Assembly (NCBI RefSeq): GCF_002803095.1
Contig: NZ_PGLR01000006.1
Span: forward strand, 114,835 to 178,834
Direction of reading: 5' to 3'
Length of the DNA: 64,000 nucleotides
From: Pseudomonas sp. ZH-FAD
GTDB lineage: Bacteria > Pseudomonadota > Gammaproteobacteria > Pseudomonadales > Pseudomonadaceae
In this document: piece by piece, positions 1 to 7,918 of the stretch
How positions within the stretch are numbered: the stretch's first letter is position 1
How the letters are laid out: each line of letters opens with the position of its first letter
Notes under the pieces: model-generated
Told to the model about the DNA's origin: nothing
The model's database searches: none
Seen by the model: the letters and a program-made list of their open reading frames with translations, nothing else
Program-made: the position numbers and the translations under genes

Positions 1-2
1 AC

Positions 3-629
3 AGCGGCACCAGCGGCTATACAACGGATCTTGGCACTACCCTGGATGATGACCTGCTGCTTGGTAGCCTAACCTACTCCAGCGCCTCGCAGAACGCTGG
101 CAGCTACAGCACCACGGATGGCAGCCTAACCCTCGGCGGACTGTATTCCGGCCAAAAGGGCTACGATATCAGCTACGCCGATACCACCCTGACCATCGAC
201 AAAGCGGCCCTCACCATCACCGCCGCTGATGCCAGCAAGACTTACGATGGCCTCGCCTTCACTGGCGGCAATGGCGTCAGCTACAGCGGCTTCGTCAATG
301 GCGAGGATGCCAGCGTGCTCGGCGGCAATCTTACCTACGGTGGCAGTGCTCAGGGTGCGGTCAATAACGGCAGTTACGCTATCAGCGCCAATGGCCTGGC
401 CTCTGGCAACTACGCCATTACCTTCGTAGACGGCACCCTGACCATCAGCGGTCAACCCCAGGCACAGCCGAACAACCCGACTGCAGAAATACCTCAGCCC
501 TACTCCAGCATTCTCGCCAGCTTGCAGCACAACATCGGTGACGATAACGCCCCGTCACCAAGCTTCGACTCCGGCGATCTCTACCGTATCGCGGATAGTG
601 GCATCCGCTTGCCAGAAGGATTGGAATGA
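3..629 (+). CDS. C-terminal end of a large YDG/MBG-repeat adhesin (5' part outside window)
   Basis: An open frame enters from the left edge and ends at TGA 627-629, giving 208 visible residues. It is rich in Gly, Ser, Thr and Asp and holds repeats typical of YDG/MBG domains: a repeat ending in LTI near nt 200, then LTITAADASKTYDG, then a second unit ending in GTLTISG near nt 450. Such repeats form the C-terminal part of filamentous haemagglutinin-like, two-partner-secreted adhesins. The last 55 residues are low-complexity (Pro, Gln, Asn) and non-repetitive. By inference the protein is cell-surface or secreted and acts in adhesion or biofilm. The N-terminal secretion domain and partner transporter cannot be seen. 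Confidence 0.75.
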   Translation, partial: SGTSGYTTDLGTTLDDDLLLGSLTYSSASQNAGSYSTTDGSLTLGGLYSGQKGYDISYADTTLTIDKAALTITAADASKTYDGLAFTGGNGVSYSGFVNGEDASVLGGNLTYGGSAQGAVNNGSYAISANGLASGNYAITFVDGTLTISGQPQAQPNNPTAEIPQPYSSILASLQHNIGDDNAPSPSFDSGDLYRIADSGIRLPEGLE

Positions 630-702
630 CTGCTGCAAAGCAAGCGATAGCAGACAGTTTGCGGCCTGCCATGGGCCGGGACATCAGCGTCCAGGCAATA
701 CC

Positions 703-718
703 CCGCCCCGCAGGGCGG
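703..718 (-). terminator. Weak hairpin downstream of the cutinase gene
   Basis: CCGCCC (703-708) and GGGCGG (713-718) form a 6-bp GC stem with a CGCA loop, 15 nt past the cutinase stop and between two convergent genes. No T run follows on either strand, so termination is uncertain. Confidence 0.3.
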
Positions 719-732
719 AGGATGCTGGGGTA

Positions 733-1575
733 CTAGAAACCGCGACGGTCTACCGACCACAGCAGGCTGGTGCACAGGCTGCACAGCGTGCCGTAGAAGG
801 TGCCACGCGAACTCTGGTCGTCCATCAGCTGGAAGCGAAACCAGGCGGTGCTGGGGCCACGGTAGGCACCGCCGTCGCCGACCGGCTCGAAGTGGCTGAC
901 GTAACGCCGCTCGCCCCAGAACACCGGCACATTGGCACGCAGATAGACCGGCTGGGCATTGAGATAGGGAATGGCAATGGTGTCAGCGCCGCCGGACATC
1001 AGGAACATCGGCCCCTGCTGGCGGCGCTGCGAGCCGCTGTCGTGACCCAGGCCGATGGTGTAGGGCTGGATCGGCGCCGTGGTGCGCACCCTCGCGTCCT
1101 GCCCTGCCATGATCGAACCGCCGCCGCCCTGGGAATGCCCGGAAGTACCGACTCGCCCCGTATTGAGCTTGCCGGCGTAGGTGCCGTAGGGGTTGTCGTT
1201 CTCCTGCACCAGATAGTCCAGGCAAGCCAGCATTTCCCGGCCTGTACCGGCGTTGGAGGTTTCCGCCGCTGCTACCACGAAGCCATGGCTGGCCCAGTGC
1301 GATAGCAAGCCGGCATAGACCGACGGCCCGGTACCGGTGCCATTGCCCCAGAGAATCACCGGATGGCGCACGCCGCCCTGCCCCAGGTTGCTGGGCCGGT
1401 AGATGCGACAGCTCGGCCCCTCGCTCTGGTTACTGGTGGCGTAAGGACCACTGCGGTCGACACTGGCTACAGCTGGAAATGGCGCTCCTGGAGTGTCCGG
1501 CAGAGGAGCAGCCAGAGCGGTGGTGCAGATCAACAGGCAGGCGGCCGTCAGGCCACCGAGTTTCAAGTCGAGCAT
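733..1575 (-). CDS. Secreted cutinase / polyester hydrolase of the P. mendocina type
   Basis: 280 residues. It is a secreted alpha/beta-hydrolase that cleaves cutin and other short-chain polyesters. A signal peptide ends near Ala22, and the mature protein starts APLPDTPGAPFP as in P. mendocina cutinase. The nucleophile elbow GHSQGG puts Ser148 at the active site, with Asp198 (GGAD) and His228 (SHFE). Subtracting 22 gives 126/176/206, the numbering I recall for the P. mendocina enzyme. A C-terminal CSLC pair could form the disulfide. The start at 1575 follows GAGG and gives the signal peptide; the open frame extends further upstream. It stands alone, divergent from ilvD. The family assignment is secure, but the substrate range is inferred. 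Confidence 0.92.
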   Translation of the reverse strand: MLDLKLGGLTAACLLICTTALAAPLPDTPGAPFPAVASVDRSGPYATSNQSEGPSCRIYRPSNLGQGGVRHPVILWGNGTGTGPSVYAGLLSHWASHGFVVAAAETSNAGTGREMLACLDYLVQENDNPYGTYAGKLNTGRVGTSGHSQGGGGSIMAGQDARVRTTAPIQPYTIGLGHDSGSQRRQQGPMFLMSGGADTIAIPYLNAQPVYLRANVPVFWGERRYVSHFEPVGDGGAYRGPSTAWFRFQLMDDQSSRGTFYGTLCSLCTSLLWSVDRRGF

Positions 1576-2013
1576 CGGAGGTTCCTCGTTCCATTGTTGT
1601 ACGAGTCGCCATCGCCCTGCGAACCACCACATCGACAGGACGGCGCAGCACACATCCTTGCGCTGGCGAGTGCGGGCGCCGATGGAGCAGAGCGCACCAT
1701 CACACAGCCTAGATGACCTGAAGGTCACAACAGCAGTCGCCCGAACGGCGCAACCGGATGAACGGCATCGCACCAAGGAATGACAGCCATCTGCACCGGC
1801 AATCAGCCGCGCCTTGGCGCTGCGCCAGTGGCGGGAGTAGAATCACAGCATTCCTCGCCACCATCCCCTGGCGGGCCCTGAGCACGGGCCAGACGCGCGC
1901 CCACCCCGCGGCGTCCTGCGGCCCCGCCGAACACACGGGCACCTTCCGTTTGCATCCGGTTCAGTCGACGCTCACCATACGAACATCACCTGATCAGACG
2001 CAGGAACCGTGTC
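1576..2013. other. 438-bp divergent intergenic region between cutinase gene and ilvD
   Basis: No convincing gene is present, and the short open frames here have no recognisable product. TTGGCG (1814-1819) and TAGAAT (1838-1843), 18 bp apart, could be a sigma-70 promoter for ilvD. No attenuator or riboswitch was recognised. Confidence 0.5.
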
Positions 2014-3852
2014 ATGCCTGACTACCGCTCGAAGACCTCCACCCACGGCCGCAACATGGCCGGCGCCCGCGCCCTGTGGCGCGCCACCGGGATGAAGGAC
2101 GAAGACTTCAAGAAACCGATCATCGCCATCGCCAACTCCTTCACCCAATTCGTGCCCGGCCACGTGCACCTGAAGGATCTGGGTCAACTGGTCGCCCGCG
2201 AGATCGAGAAGCACGGCGGCGTGGCCAAGGAATTCAACACCATCGCCGTCGACGACGGCATCGCCATGGGCCATGACGGCATGCTCTATTCGCTGCCGAG
2301 CCGCGAGATCATCGCCGACTCCGTGGAGTACATGGTCAACGCCCACTGCGCCGACGCCATCGTCTGCATCTCCAACTGCGACAAGATCACCCCCGGCATG
2401 CTGATGGCCGCCCTGCGCCTGAACATCCCGGTGGTGTTCGTTTCCGGCGGGCCGATGGAAGCCGGCAAGACCAAGCTGGCCAGCCACGGTCTGGATCTGG
2501 TCGATGCCATGGTCATCGCCGCCGACTCCAGCGCCTCCGACGAGAAGGTCGCCGAGTACGAGCGCAGCGCCTGCCCGACCTGCGGCAGCTGCTCCGGCAT
2601 GTTCACTGCCAACTCGATGAACTGCCTGGTCGAAGCCCTGGGTCTGGCGCTGCCAGGCAACGGCTCGACCCTGGCCACCCACAGCGATCGTGAACAACTG
2701 TTCCTGCGCGCCGGTCGCCTGGCCGTCGAACTCTGCCAACGCTACTACGGCGAAGGCGACGAGTCGGTGCTGCCACGCAACGTCGCCAGCTTCAAGGCGT
2801 TCGAAAACGCCATGACCCTGGACATCGCCATGGGCGGCTCGACCAACACTATCCTGCACTTGCTGGCTGCAGCCCAGGAAGCGGAGATCGCCTTCGACCT
2901 GCGTGACATCGATCGCCTGTCGCGCAAGGTGCCGCAGCTGTGCAAAGTCGCGCCGAACATCCAGAAGTACCACATGGAAGACGTGCATCGCGCTGGCGGC
3001 ATCTTCTCCATTCTCGGCGAGCTGGCGCGTGGTGGCCTGTTGCACACCGACGCACACACCGTGCACAGCCCGAACATGGCCGAAGCCATCGCCCAATGGG
3101 ACATCACTCAGACTCAGGACGAAGCGGTTCATCACTTCTTCAAGGCAGGCCCGGCCGGCATCCCCACCCAGACCGCGTTCAGCCAGAGCACTCGCTGGCC
3201 GAGCCTGGATGATGACCGCGAGAATGGTTGTATTCGTAGCGTCGAGCACGCTTATTCCCAAGAGGGTGGACTGGCAGTGCTGTACGGCAACATCGCCCTC
3301 GATGGCTGTGTGGTGAAGACAGCCGGCGTCGATGAGTCGATCCACGTCTTCGAAGGCAACGCCAAGGTCTTCGAAAGCCAGGACAGCGCGGTCAAGGGCA
3401 TCCTCGCCGACGAAGTGAAGGAAGGTGACATCGTCATCATCCGCTACGAAGGCCCGAAAGGCGGCCCGGGCATGCAGGAAATGCTCTATCCGACCAGCTA
3501 CCTGAAGTCCAAGGGGCTGGGCAAGGCCTGCGCCCTGCTCACCGACGGTCGTTTCTCCGGCGGCACCAGCGGCCTGTCCATCGGTCACGCCTCGCCGGAA
3601 GCTGCAGCAGGCGGTGCCATCGGCCTGGTCAACGATGGCGACAAGATCCTCATCGACATCCCCAACCGCAGCATCAACCTGCTGGTGAGCGATGAAGAGC
3701 TGGCCACCCGCCGCGCCGAGCAGGACAAGAAAGGCTGGAAGCCTGCCGCACCGCGCACCCGCAAGGTGACCACGGCACTCAAGGCCTACGCCCTGCTCGC
3801 CACCAGCGCCGACAAGGGCGCGGTGCGCAACAAGGCAATGCTGGACGGCTGA
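2014..3852 (+). CDS. ilvD: Dihydroxy-acid dehydratase
   Basis: 612 residues, full family length. IlvD dehydrates 2,3-dihydroxy-isovalerate and 2,3-dihydroxy-3-methylvalerate to the 2-keto acids, the step before the final transamination to valine and isoleucine, using an Fe-S cluster and Mg2+ in the cytoplasm. Cluster cysteines lie in CISNCDK (Cys122) and CPTCGSCSG (187-195). Other family motifs are GGSTNT and, near residue 510, [11 protein letters not shown]. The ATG at 2014 follows CAGGAA. It is transcribed alone and ends at a strong terminator. ilvA, from the same pathway, lies at 18.4-19.9 kb. Confidence 0.98.
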   Translation: MPDYRSKTSTHGRNMAGARALWRATGMKDEDFKKPIIAIANSFTQFVPGHVHLKDLGQLVAREIEKHGGVAKEFNTIAVDDGIAMGHDGMLYSLPSREIIADSVEYMVNAHCADAIVCISNCDKITPGMLMAALRLNIPVVFVSGGPMEAGKTKLASHGLDLVDAMVIAADSSASDEKVAEYERSACPTCGSCSGMFTANSMNCLVEALGLALPGNGSTLATHSDREQLFLRAGRLAVELCQRYYGEGDESVLPRNVASFKAFENAMTLDIAMGGSTNTILHLLAAAQEAEIAFDLRDIDRLSRKVPQLCKVAPNIQKYHMEDVHRAGGIFSILGELARGGLLHTDAHTVHSPNMAEAIAQWDITQTQDEAVHHFFKAGPAGIPTQTAFSQSTRWPSLDDDRENGCIRSVEHAYSQEGGLAVLYGNIALDGCVVKTAGVDESIHVFEGNAKVFESQDSAVKGILADEVKEGDIVIIRYEGPKGGPGMQEMLYPTSYLKSKGLGKACALLTDGRFSGGTSGLSIGHASPEAAAGGAIGLVNDGDKILIDIPNRSINLLVSDEELATRRAEQDKKGWKPAAPRTRKVTTALKAYALLATSADKGAVRNKAMLDG

Positions 3853-3872
3853 TTCGTCAGCCTGCAACAGAG

Positions 3873-3902
3873 AAAAGCCCGGCCTGGTTTGCCGGGCTTT
3901 TT
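3873..3902 (+). terminator. Rho-independent terminator after ilvD
   Basis: AAAGCCCGGC (3874-3883) pairs with GCCGGGCTTT (3891-3900) around a 7-nt loop, followed by T residues, 20 nt past the ilvD stop. Confidence 0.9.
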
Positions 3903-3975
3903 GTTGACGGAAGGTTTTGCATCTGGCGCTGATCGCCAGCAAGCTGGCTCCTGCATCCATGCTCAGGAGCCCATC

Positions 3976-4434
3976 ATGCGTATCGGCCTGATCGCTGACA
4001 CCCACAACCTGCTGCGCCCCGAAGCGCTGGCAGCGCTGCAAGGCGTCGATCATCTGATCCATGCCGGCGATATCGGCGGGCCGCACATCCTGACCGAGCT
4101 GGAGCGCATCGCACCGCTGTCGGTGGTACGCGGCAACAACGACCGGGAGGCTTGGGCCGATAACATTCCCGAGGCGCTGACGCTGCGCTTCGCAGACATC
4201 ACGCTCTATGTCCTGCACGACCTGAAGCAACTGAATATCGACCCCAGAGCGCTTGGAATCGATGTGGTAATCGCCGGGCACTCGCACAAACCCCTGCAGG
4301 AAACCCGCGACGGCGTGCTCTATCTCAACCCCGGCAGCGCAGGGCCACGGCGCTTCAAGCTGCCCATCGGCGTGGGCCTCCTGCATATCGAGGATGGCCG
4401 GGCACGGGCCGAGCTGATCACGCTGCAGGTCTGA
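3976..4434 (+). CDS. YfcE/MJ0936-type metallophosphoesterase
   Basis: 152 residues, a compact calcineurin-like phosphoesterase. The metal-binding motifs appear in order: DTH (Asp8, His10), GD (Asp32), GNND (Asn54), His81 and GHSH (102, 104). This is the full dinuclear-metal set, so it should be an active phosphodiesterase or phosphatase. YfcE relatives act on artificial phosphodiesters and their natural substrate is unknown. The start at 3976 follows CAGGAG and places DTH at the usual distance from the N-terminus. It stands alone behind the ilvD terminator. Confidence 0.88.
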   Translation: MRIGLIADTHNLLRPEALAALQGVDHLIHAGDIGGPHILTELERIAPLSVVRGNNDREAWADNIPEALTLRFADITLYVLHDLKQLNIDPRALGIDVVIAGHSHKPLQETRDGVLYLNPGSAGPRRFKLPIGVGLLHIEDGRARAELITLQV

Positions 4435-4512
4435 TGCGGGAGCCGGAATTGAAATAGTTGGATGAAGCGGATCGCCGCCCGGCCTACCCTACAGCCATGC
4501 CCGTTCGAGTAG

Positions 4513-4530
4513 GGTGGGCTTCAGCCCACC
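4513..4530. repeat. Short palindromic repeat, GGTGGGC-TTCA-GCCCACC
   Basis: A perfect 7-bp stem with a TTCA loop. The same 18-mer recurs at 10822-10839, and related GGGTGGG hairpins lie at 34815-34979 and 49174-49240. It is a REP-like intergenic repeat in the 243-bp gap before gloA, which holds no other clear feature. Confidence 0.75.
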
Positions 4531-4677
4531 AATCAAGACGCCACGCCAGCAAGGCAGATGAAAGAGTCCCATCCACCTTGCGGTGACATTCGACCTTGAA
4601 AAACGCCATGGGCGAAGCCATCTAGGCAGATACGGCCTTTCAGCACCGACCCCATTCCCTACCTGATGGAGAACCCC

Positions 4678-5205
4678 ATGACCCTCGACGAGCTCAACGC
4701 CATTCCCGGCGTGACCGCCAAACCCGACGTCGCCACTGCCGACTTCGTCTACAACCACACCATGATCCGCGTGAAGGATCTGCAGAAATCCCTGGATTTC
4801 TACACCCGCGTGCTGGGCTTCACCCTGCTGGAGAAGAAAGACTTCCCCGATGCCGAGTTCAGCCTGTACTTCCTCGCCTTGATCGCCGACAAGTCGCAGA
4901 TCCCGGCTGACCCGGCTGCTCGCCATCAATGGCGCAAGTCGATCCCCGGCGTGTTGGAGCTGACCTACAACTACGGCACCGAGAAAGACCCGGAATTTTC
5001 CTACCACAGCGGCAACAGCGACCCGCGCGGCTTCGGTCACCTGTGCGTATCGGTGCCGGACATCAAGGCGGCCTGCCAGCGCTTCGAAGACCTCGGTGTG
5101 GACTTCCAGAAACGCCTGACCGACGGCCGCATGCGCGACATCGCCTTCATCAAGGACCCGGACGGCTACTGGGTGGAGATCATCCAGTTCACCGAAGTGA
5201 TCTGA
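4678..5205 (+). CDS. gloA: Lactoylglutathione lyase (glyoxalase I), long Zn-type
   Basis: 175 residues. Converts the methylglyoxal-glutathione hemithioacetal to S-lactoylglutathione in the cytoplasm, detoxifying methylglyoxal. Two VOC half-domains supply metal ligands: His27 (NHTMIRV), Glu94 (LELTYN), His121 (GFGHLCV) and Glu167 (WVEIIQ). The long N-terminus and extra loops resemble the human-like Zn-dependent class (P. aeruginosa GloA3) more than the short Ni-dependent class, by inference from length. The ATG at 4678 is preferred over 4666 because GGAG lies 7 nt upstream of it. It is convergent with the next gene across a long hairpin. Confidence 0.93.
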   Translation: MTLDELNAIPGVTAKPDVATADFVYNHTMIRVKDLQKSLDFYTRVLGFTLLEKKDFPDAEFSLYFLALIADKSQIPADPAARHQWRKSIPGVLELTYNYGTEKDPEFSYHSGNSDPRGFGHLCVSVPDIKAACQRFEDLGVDFQKRLTDGRMRDIAFIKDPDGYWVEIIQFTEVI

Positions 5206-5227
5206 TTATCGCGTCCGCGAAACCCGA

Positions 5228-5259
5228 CGAGGGGCTGTCTCCAGCGAGACAGCCCCTCG
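5228..5259. terminator. Strong hairpin between convergent gloA and yitT-like genes
   Basis: A 14-bp perfect stem: CGAGGGGCTGTCTC (5228-5241), loop CAGC, then its complement (5246-5259). No long T run follows. It lies 22 nt past gloA and 13 nt past the opposing stop, so it can act on both transcripts. Confidence 0.7.
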
Positions 5260-5272
5260 CTCGTTGATGGGC

Positions 5273-5920
5273 TCAACTGACGCCGACATAACGATCTGCC
5301 CGGTGATTGATCGCCAGCACCAGATTGAGCATCACCGCCCCCAGAACCGAGAGCAGAACCTTGTCTGGCGACACCACGAAGACGGCCGCCAGCACGATGC
5401 TTGCATCGATGGCCATCTGCACGGCGCCCGCCCGAAAGCCGAAGCGCTCCTGCATGTACAACGCGAGAATGTTCACCCCGCCCAGACTGGCGCGGTGGCG
5501 GAACAACATGAGCAAACCCAGGCCCATCGCAGCCCCACCGAAAAGCGCGGCATAGACCGAACTGAGGTGGGCGAAGGCGATCCACTGCGGCGTCGCCTCT
5601 GCCAGCAGCGAAACCAGCAGCACCGCGCAGCCGGTACGCAAGGTGAAGGCCCAGCCCATGCGCCAGATACCGAGCAGGTAGAACGGCAGGTTGACCAGGC
5701 AGAACACCAGACCAAACGGCCAGCCGGCCTGGTAGTTGGCCAGAAAGGCGATGCCGACAGTCCCACCCGTCAGCAAACCCGCATGTGCGTAGAAGGCGAT
5801 GCCCAGGGCCACCAGAGCGGTGCCGAACAGCAGGGCCAGCGCATCTTCCCAGAGAGGGTGGCGCACGAAGAGTGCAGCGACGGCATTCGGACGCTCGTCG
5901 ATGGGCGATTGCTCAGACAT
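5273..5920 (-). CDS. YitT/DUF161-family integral membrane protein
   Basis: 215 residues with six hydrophobic segments. Family features are the HAGLLTGGTVGIAFL segment in the first third and ASLGGVNILALYMQ in the second half, a duplicated loop typical of the YitT/YqfU (DUF161) fold. The family sits in the inner membrane. Its function is unknown, though it has been suggested to be a transporter. A GTG at 5944 would add eight residues; the ATG at 5920 has AGG about 12 nt upstream and is preferred. It follows folA on the same strand, 111 nt downstream, so co-transcription is possible. Confidence 0.82.
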   Translation of the reverse strand: MSEQSPIDERPNAVAALFVRHPLWEDALALLFGTALVALGIAFYAHAGLLTGGTVGIAFLANYQAGWPFGLVFCLVNLPFYLLGIWRMGWAFTLRTGCAVLLVSLLAEATPQWIAFAHLSSVYAALFGGAAMGLGLLMLFRHRASLGGVNILALYMQERFGFRAGAVQMAIDASIVLAAVFVVSPDKVLLSVLGAVMLNLVLAINHRADRYVGVS

Positions 5921-6031
5921 GAAGAAACCTGCATCAGGATGCACGAAAGCGGTTGTGGCAGAAGCAAGGCAGTGGCCGTCACGCCGCGCGGGAGAACCTG
6001 GCGGCAGAGACGACCGAAAAGATCATTATGG

Positions 6032-6550
6032 TTATGCGCTGCGGCGTTCCCACACTTCGAAGGCGTAGAACGGCGTCTCGGCCGAAGCCGGATGCTCGGC
6101 ACTGGAAGTCATGCGCCAGGCCGACTCGTCGATCTCGGGGAAGAAGGCATCGCCATCAGGGTCGAGACCGACACGCGTCAGGTACAGACGATCGGCCTGG
6201 GCCAGGCCCAGCTCATAGAGCTGCGCGCCGCCGATCAGCATCAGTTCCTCGGCGTCCTCTTCACGCGCCCAGGCGTCGGCTCGTTTGATGGCCTCTTCCA
6301 GCGTCGCGAATACCTCGGCGCCTTCCAGAGTCAGGCCCGCCTGGCGGCTGACCACGATGTTGAGCCGCCCCGGCAACGGGCGACCGAGTGAATCCCAGGT
6401 CTTGCGCCCCATGATGATCGGCTTGCCGAGGGTCAGGGCCTTGAAGTGCTTGAGATCCGCCGGCAGATGCCAGGGCAGTTGGTTGTCGCGGCCGATCACG
6501 CGGTTGTGCGCGAGTGCGGCGATCAGGGAAAGGGGCAGTGTCTTTTTCAT
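6032..6550 (-). CDS. folA: Dihydrofolate reductase
   Basis: 172 residues. NADPH-dependent reduction of dihydrofolate to tetrahydrofolate in the cytoplasm; the trimethoprim target. Visible motifs are SLIAALAHNRVIGRDNQLPWHLPADL (substrate and Met20-loop region, given here in part), GRKTWDSLGRPLPGR (cofactor) and LIGGAQLYE. Asp30 lies in the HLPADL segment. An in-frame ATG four codons upstream (6562) is possible; neither has a strong Shine-Dalgarno, and MKK is chosen by family length. It is divergent from glpQ. thyA, which makes the dihydrofolate that FolA recycles, lies 4.3 kb away. Confidence 0.95.
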   Translation of the reverse strand: MKKTLPLSLIAALAHNRVIGRDNQLPWHLPADLKHFKALTLGKPIIMGRKTWDSLGRPLPGRLNIVVSRQAGLTLEGAEVFATLEEAIKRADAWAREEDAEELMLIGGAQLYELGLAQADRLYLTRVGLDPDGDAFFPEIDESAWRMTSSAEHPASAETPFYAFEVWERRSA

Positions 6551-6692
6551 GAGCGCGAGCATAGCAGAGCGTCCCGCGCCCCCGCAGCCCACCTTTGACT
6601 TGCCGAGTGGCGCACAGAACCGTCTAGGCTTGGACCTCTGTAGCAGAATCGTCACCCTTGTCGGTGCACGCTTGGCTTTCCATCCCCTGTGC

Positions 6693-6700
6693 AAGGAGGT
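6693..6700 (+). promoter_or_regulatory. Strong ribosome binding site that sets the glpQ start
   Basis: AAGGAGGT lies 6 nt upstream of the ATG at 6707. It rules out the earlier in-frame ATG at 6689, which would put this site inside the coding region. Confidence 0.85.
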
Positions 6701-6706
6701 ACCACC

Positions 6707-7858
6707 ATGTTGACCAAACCGCTTCGCAGCTGGCTGCTCTGCGCTGGCCTGTTGCTACCGACCCTCGGCCTCGCCGCGCCAGCCAAGCCCGACAGCGTGC
6801 AGGCCGCCATCGACTGGGCCCAGCAACAGCCTCTGGCGCAGAAAGGCAAGCCCCATGCCGACGCCAGGCCACTGATCATCGCCCACCGTGGCGCCAGCGG
6901 CTACGCCCCCGAACACACCCTGGCCGCCTATGCCCTGGCGGTTCTGCAGGGCGCCGACTATGTCGAGCCGGACCTGGTGATGACTCGCGACGGGCAACTG
7001 GTGGCCCGCCACGACAATGAACTGGGCCTGACCACCGACGTGGCGCAGCGTCCGGAGTTCGCCAGCCGCAAGCGCACCCAGACGGTGGATGGCGTCAGCC
7101 TGGAAGGCTGGTTCAGCGAGGACTTCACCCTGGCCGAACTCAAGACCCTGCGCGCCATCGAGCGCATCCCGCAGGTGCGCCCGGCCAACACCCGTTTCGA
7201 TGGCCAGTTCGAGATCCCAACCCTGCAGGAGATCATCGACCTGGTGAAAAGTCTGCAGCTCAGCCAGCAGCGGGTCATCGGCCTGTATCCGGAAACCAAG
7301 CACCCGACCCACTTCCAGCAGATCGGCCTGGCCATGGAGCAGCCACTGGTCAAGATCCTCAAGCGCAACGGCTACAACAGCGCCAAGGCGCCGGTGTACA
7401 TCCAGTCCTTCGAAGTGGAGAACCTCAAGACCCTCAGCCGTATGACCCAGGTGCGCCTGGTGCAACTGCTGTGGACCGAGGGCCAGCCCTATGATCAGCA
7501 GGTGCTCGGCACCGGCCTGGGCTACGCCCAGATGATCACGCCCAAGGGCCTGAAGGCCATCGCCCGCTACGCCAGCGGCATCGGCCCGGAGAAAGGTATG
7601 GTCATCCCGCGCGACGCCGCCGGCAACCTGACCACGGCCACCAGCCTGGTGCGTGACGCCCATGCGGCCAAGCTCAAGGTCCATCCCTATACCTTCCGCG
7701 CCGAGAACGTGTTCCTGCCCACCAGCCTGCGCAACGGCAGCGAGCCGGCCGAACGTGGCGACATCGAGGCCGAACTGCGCGCCTTCCTCGCCACCGGCAT
7801 CGACGGTCTGTTCATCGACCAGCCGGACATCGCCGTGCGCTTGCGCGAACAGCGCTGA
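6707..7858 (+). CDS. glpQ: Periplasmic glycerophosphodiester phosphodiesterase
   Basis: 383 residues. Hydrolyses glycerophosphodiesters to sn-glycerol-3-phosphate plus an alcohol. A signal peptide (Leu-rich, cleaved near Ala24) directs it to the periplasm. The GDPD signature is complete: IAHRGASGYAPEHT holds His60, Arg61 and Glu69, VEPDLVMTRDG gives Glu87 and Asp89, and RHDNEL gives His102. The length fits the periplasmic GlpQ class rather than the shorter cytoplasmic UgpQ. It is divergent from folA and corresponds to PA0347. It ends 12 nt before a perfect 13-bp inverted repeat. Confidence 0.95.
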   Translation: MLTKPLRSWLLCAGLLLPTLGLAAPAKPDSVQAAIDWAQQQPLAQKGKPHADARPLIIAHRGASGYAPEHTLAAYALAVLQGADYVEPDLVMTRDGQLVARHDNELGLTTDVAQRPEFASRKRTQTVDGVSLEGWFSEDFTLAELKTLRAIERIPQVRPANTRFDGQFEIPTLQEIIDLVKSLQLSQQRVIGLYPETKHPTHFQQIGLAMEQPLVKILKRNGYNSAKAPVYIQSFEVENLKTLSRMTQVRLVQLLWTEGQPYDQQVLGTGLGYAQMITPKGLKAIARYASGIGPEKGMVIPRDAAGNLTTATSLVRDAHAAKLKVHPYTFRAENVFLPTSLRNGSEPAERGDIEAELRAFLATGIDGLFIDQPDIAVRLREQR

Positions 7859-7870
7859 TTCGCACCGGGG

Positions 7871-7902
7871 CGGATCAGGGGTTATTCTCAACCCCTGATC
7901 CG
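7871..7902. terminator. Perfect 13-bp hairpin between glpQ and the DUF2868 gene
   Basis: CGGATCAGGGGTT (7871-7883), loop ATTCTC, then the exact complement (7890-7902). No T run follows. It could stop or stabilise the glpQ transcript, and it lies only 16 nt before the next start. Confidence 0.55.
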
Positions 7903-7918
7903 AACGACGAGACGCCGC

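Noticed and set aside
1972..4386. Long open frame of 804 codons on the minus strand across ilvD and the phosphoesterase gene
   Set aside because: It is exactly antisense to two firm genes, and its composition (Gln, Ala, Gly, His, Val rich) is what reversed GC-rich codons give. No domain is recognisable.
4435..4677. Small gene in the gap before gloA
   Set aside because: Open frames here are short, lack a ribosome site and overlap the palindromic repeat.
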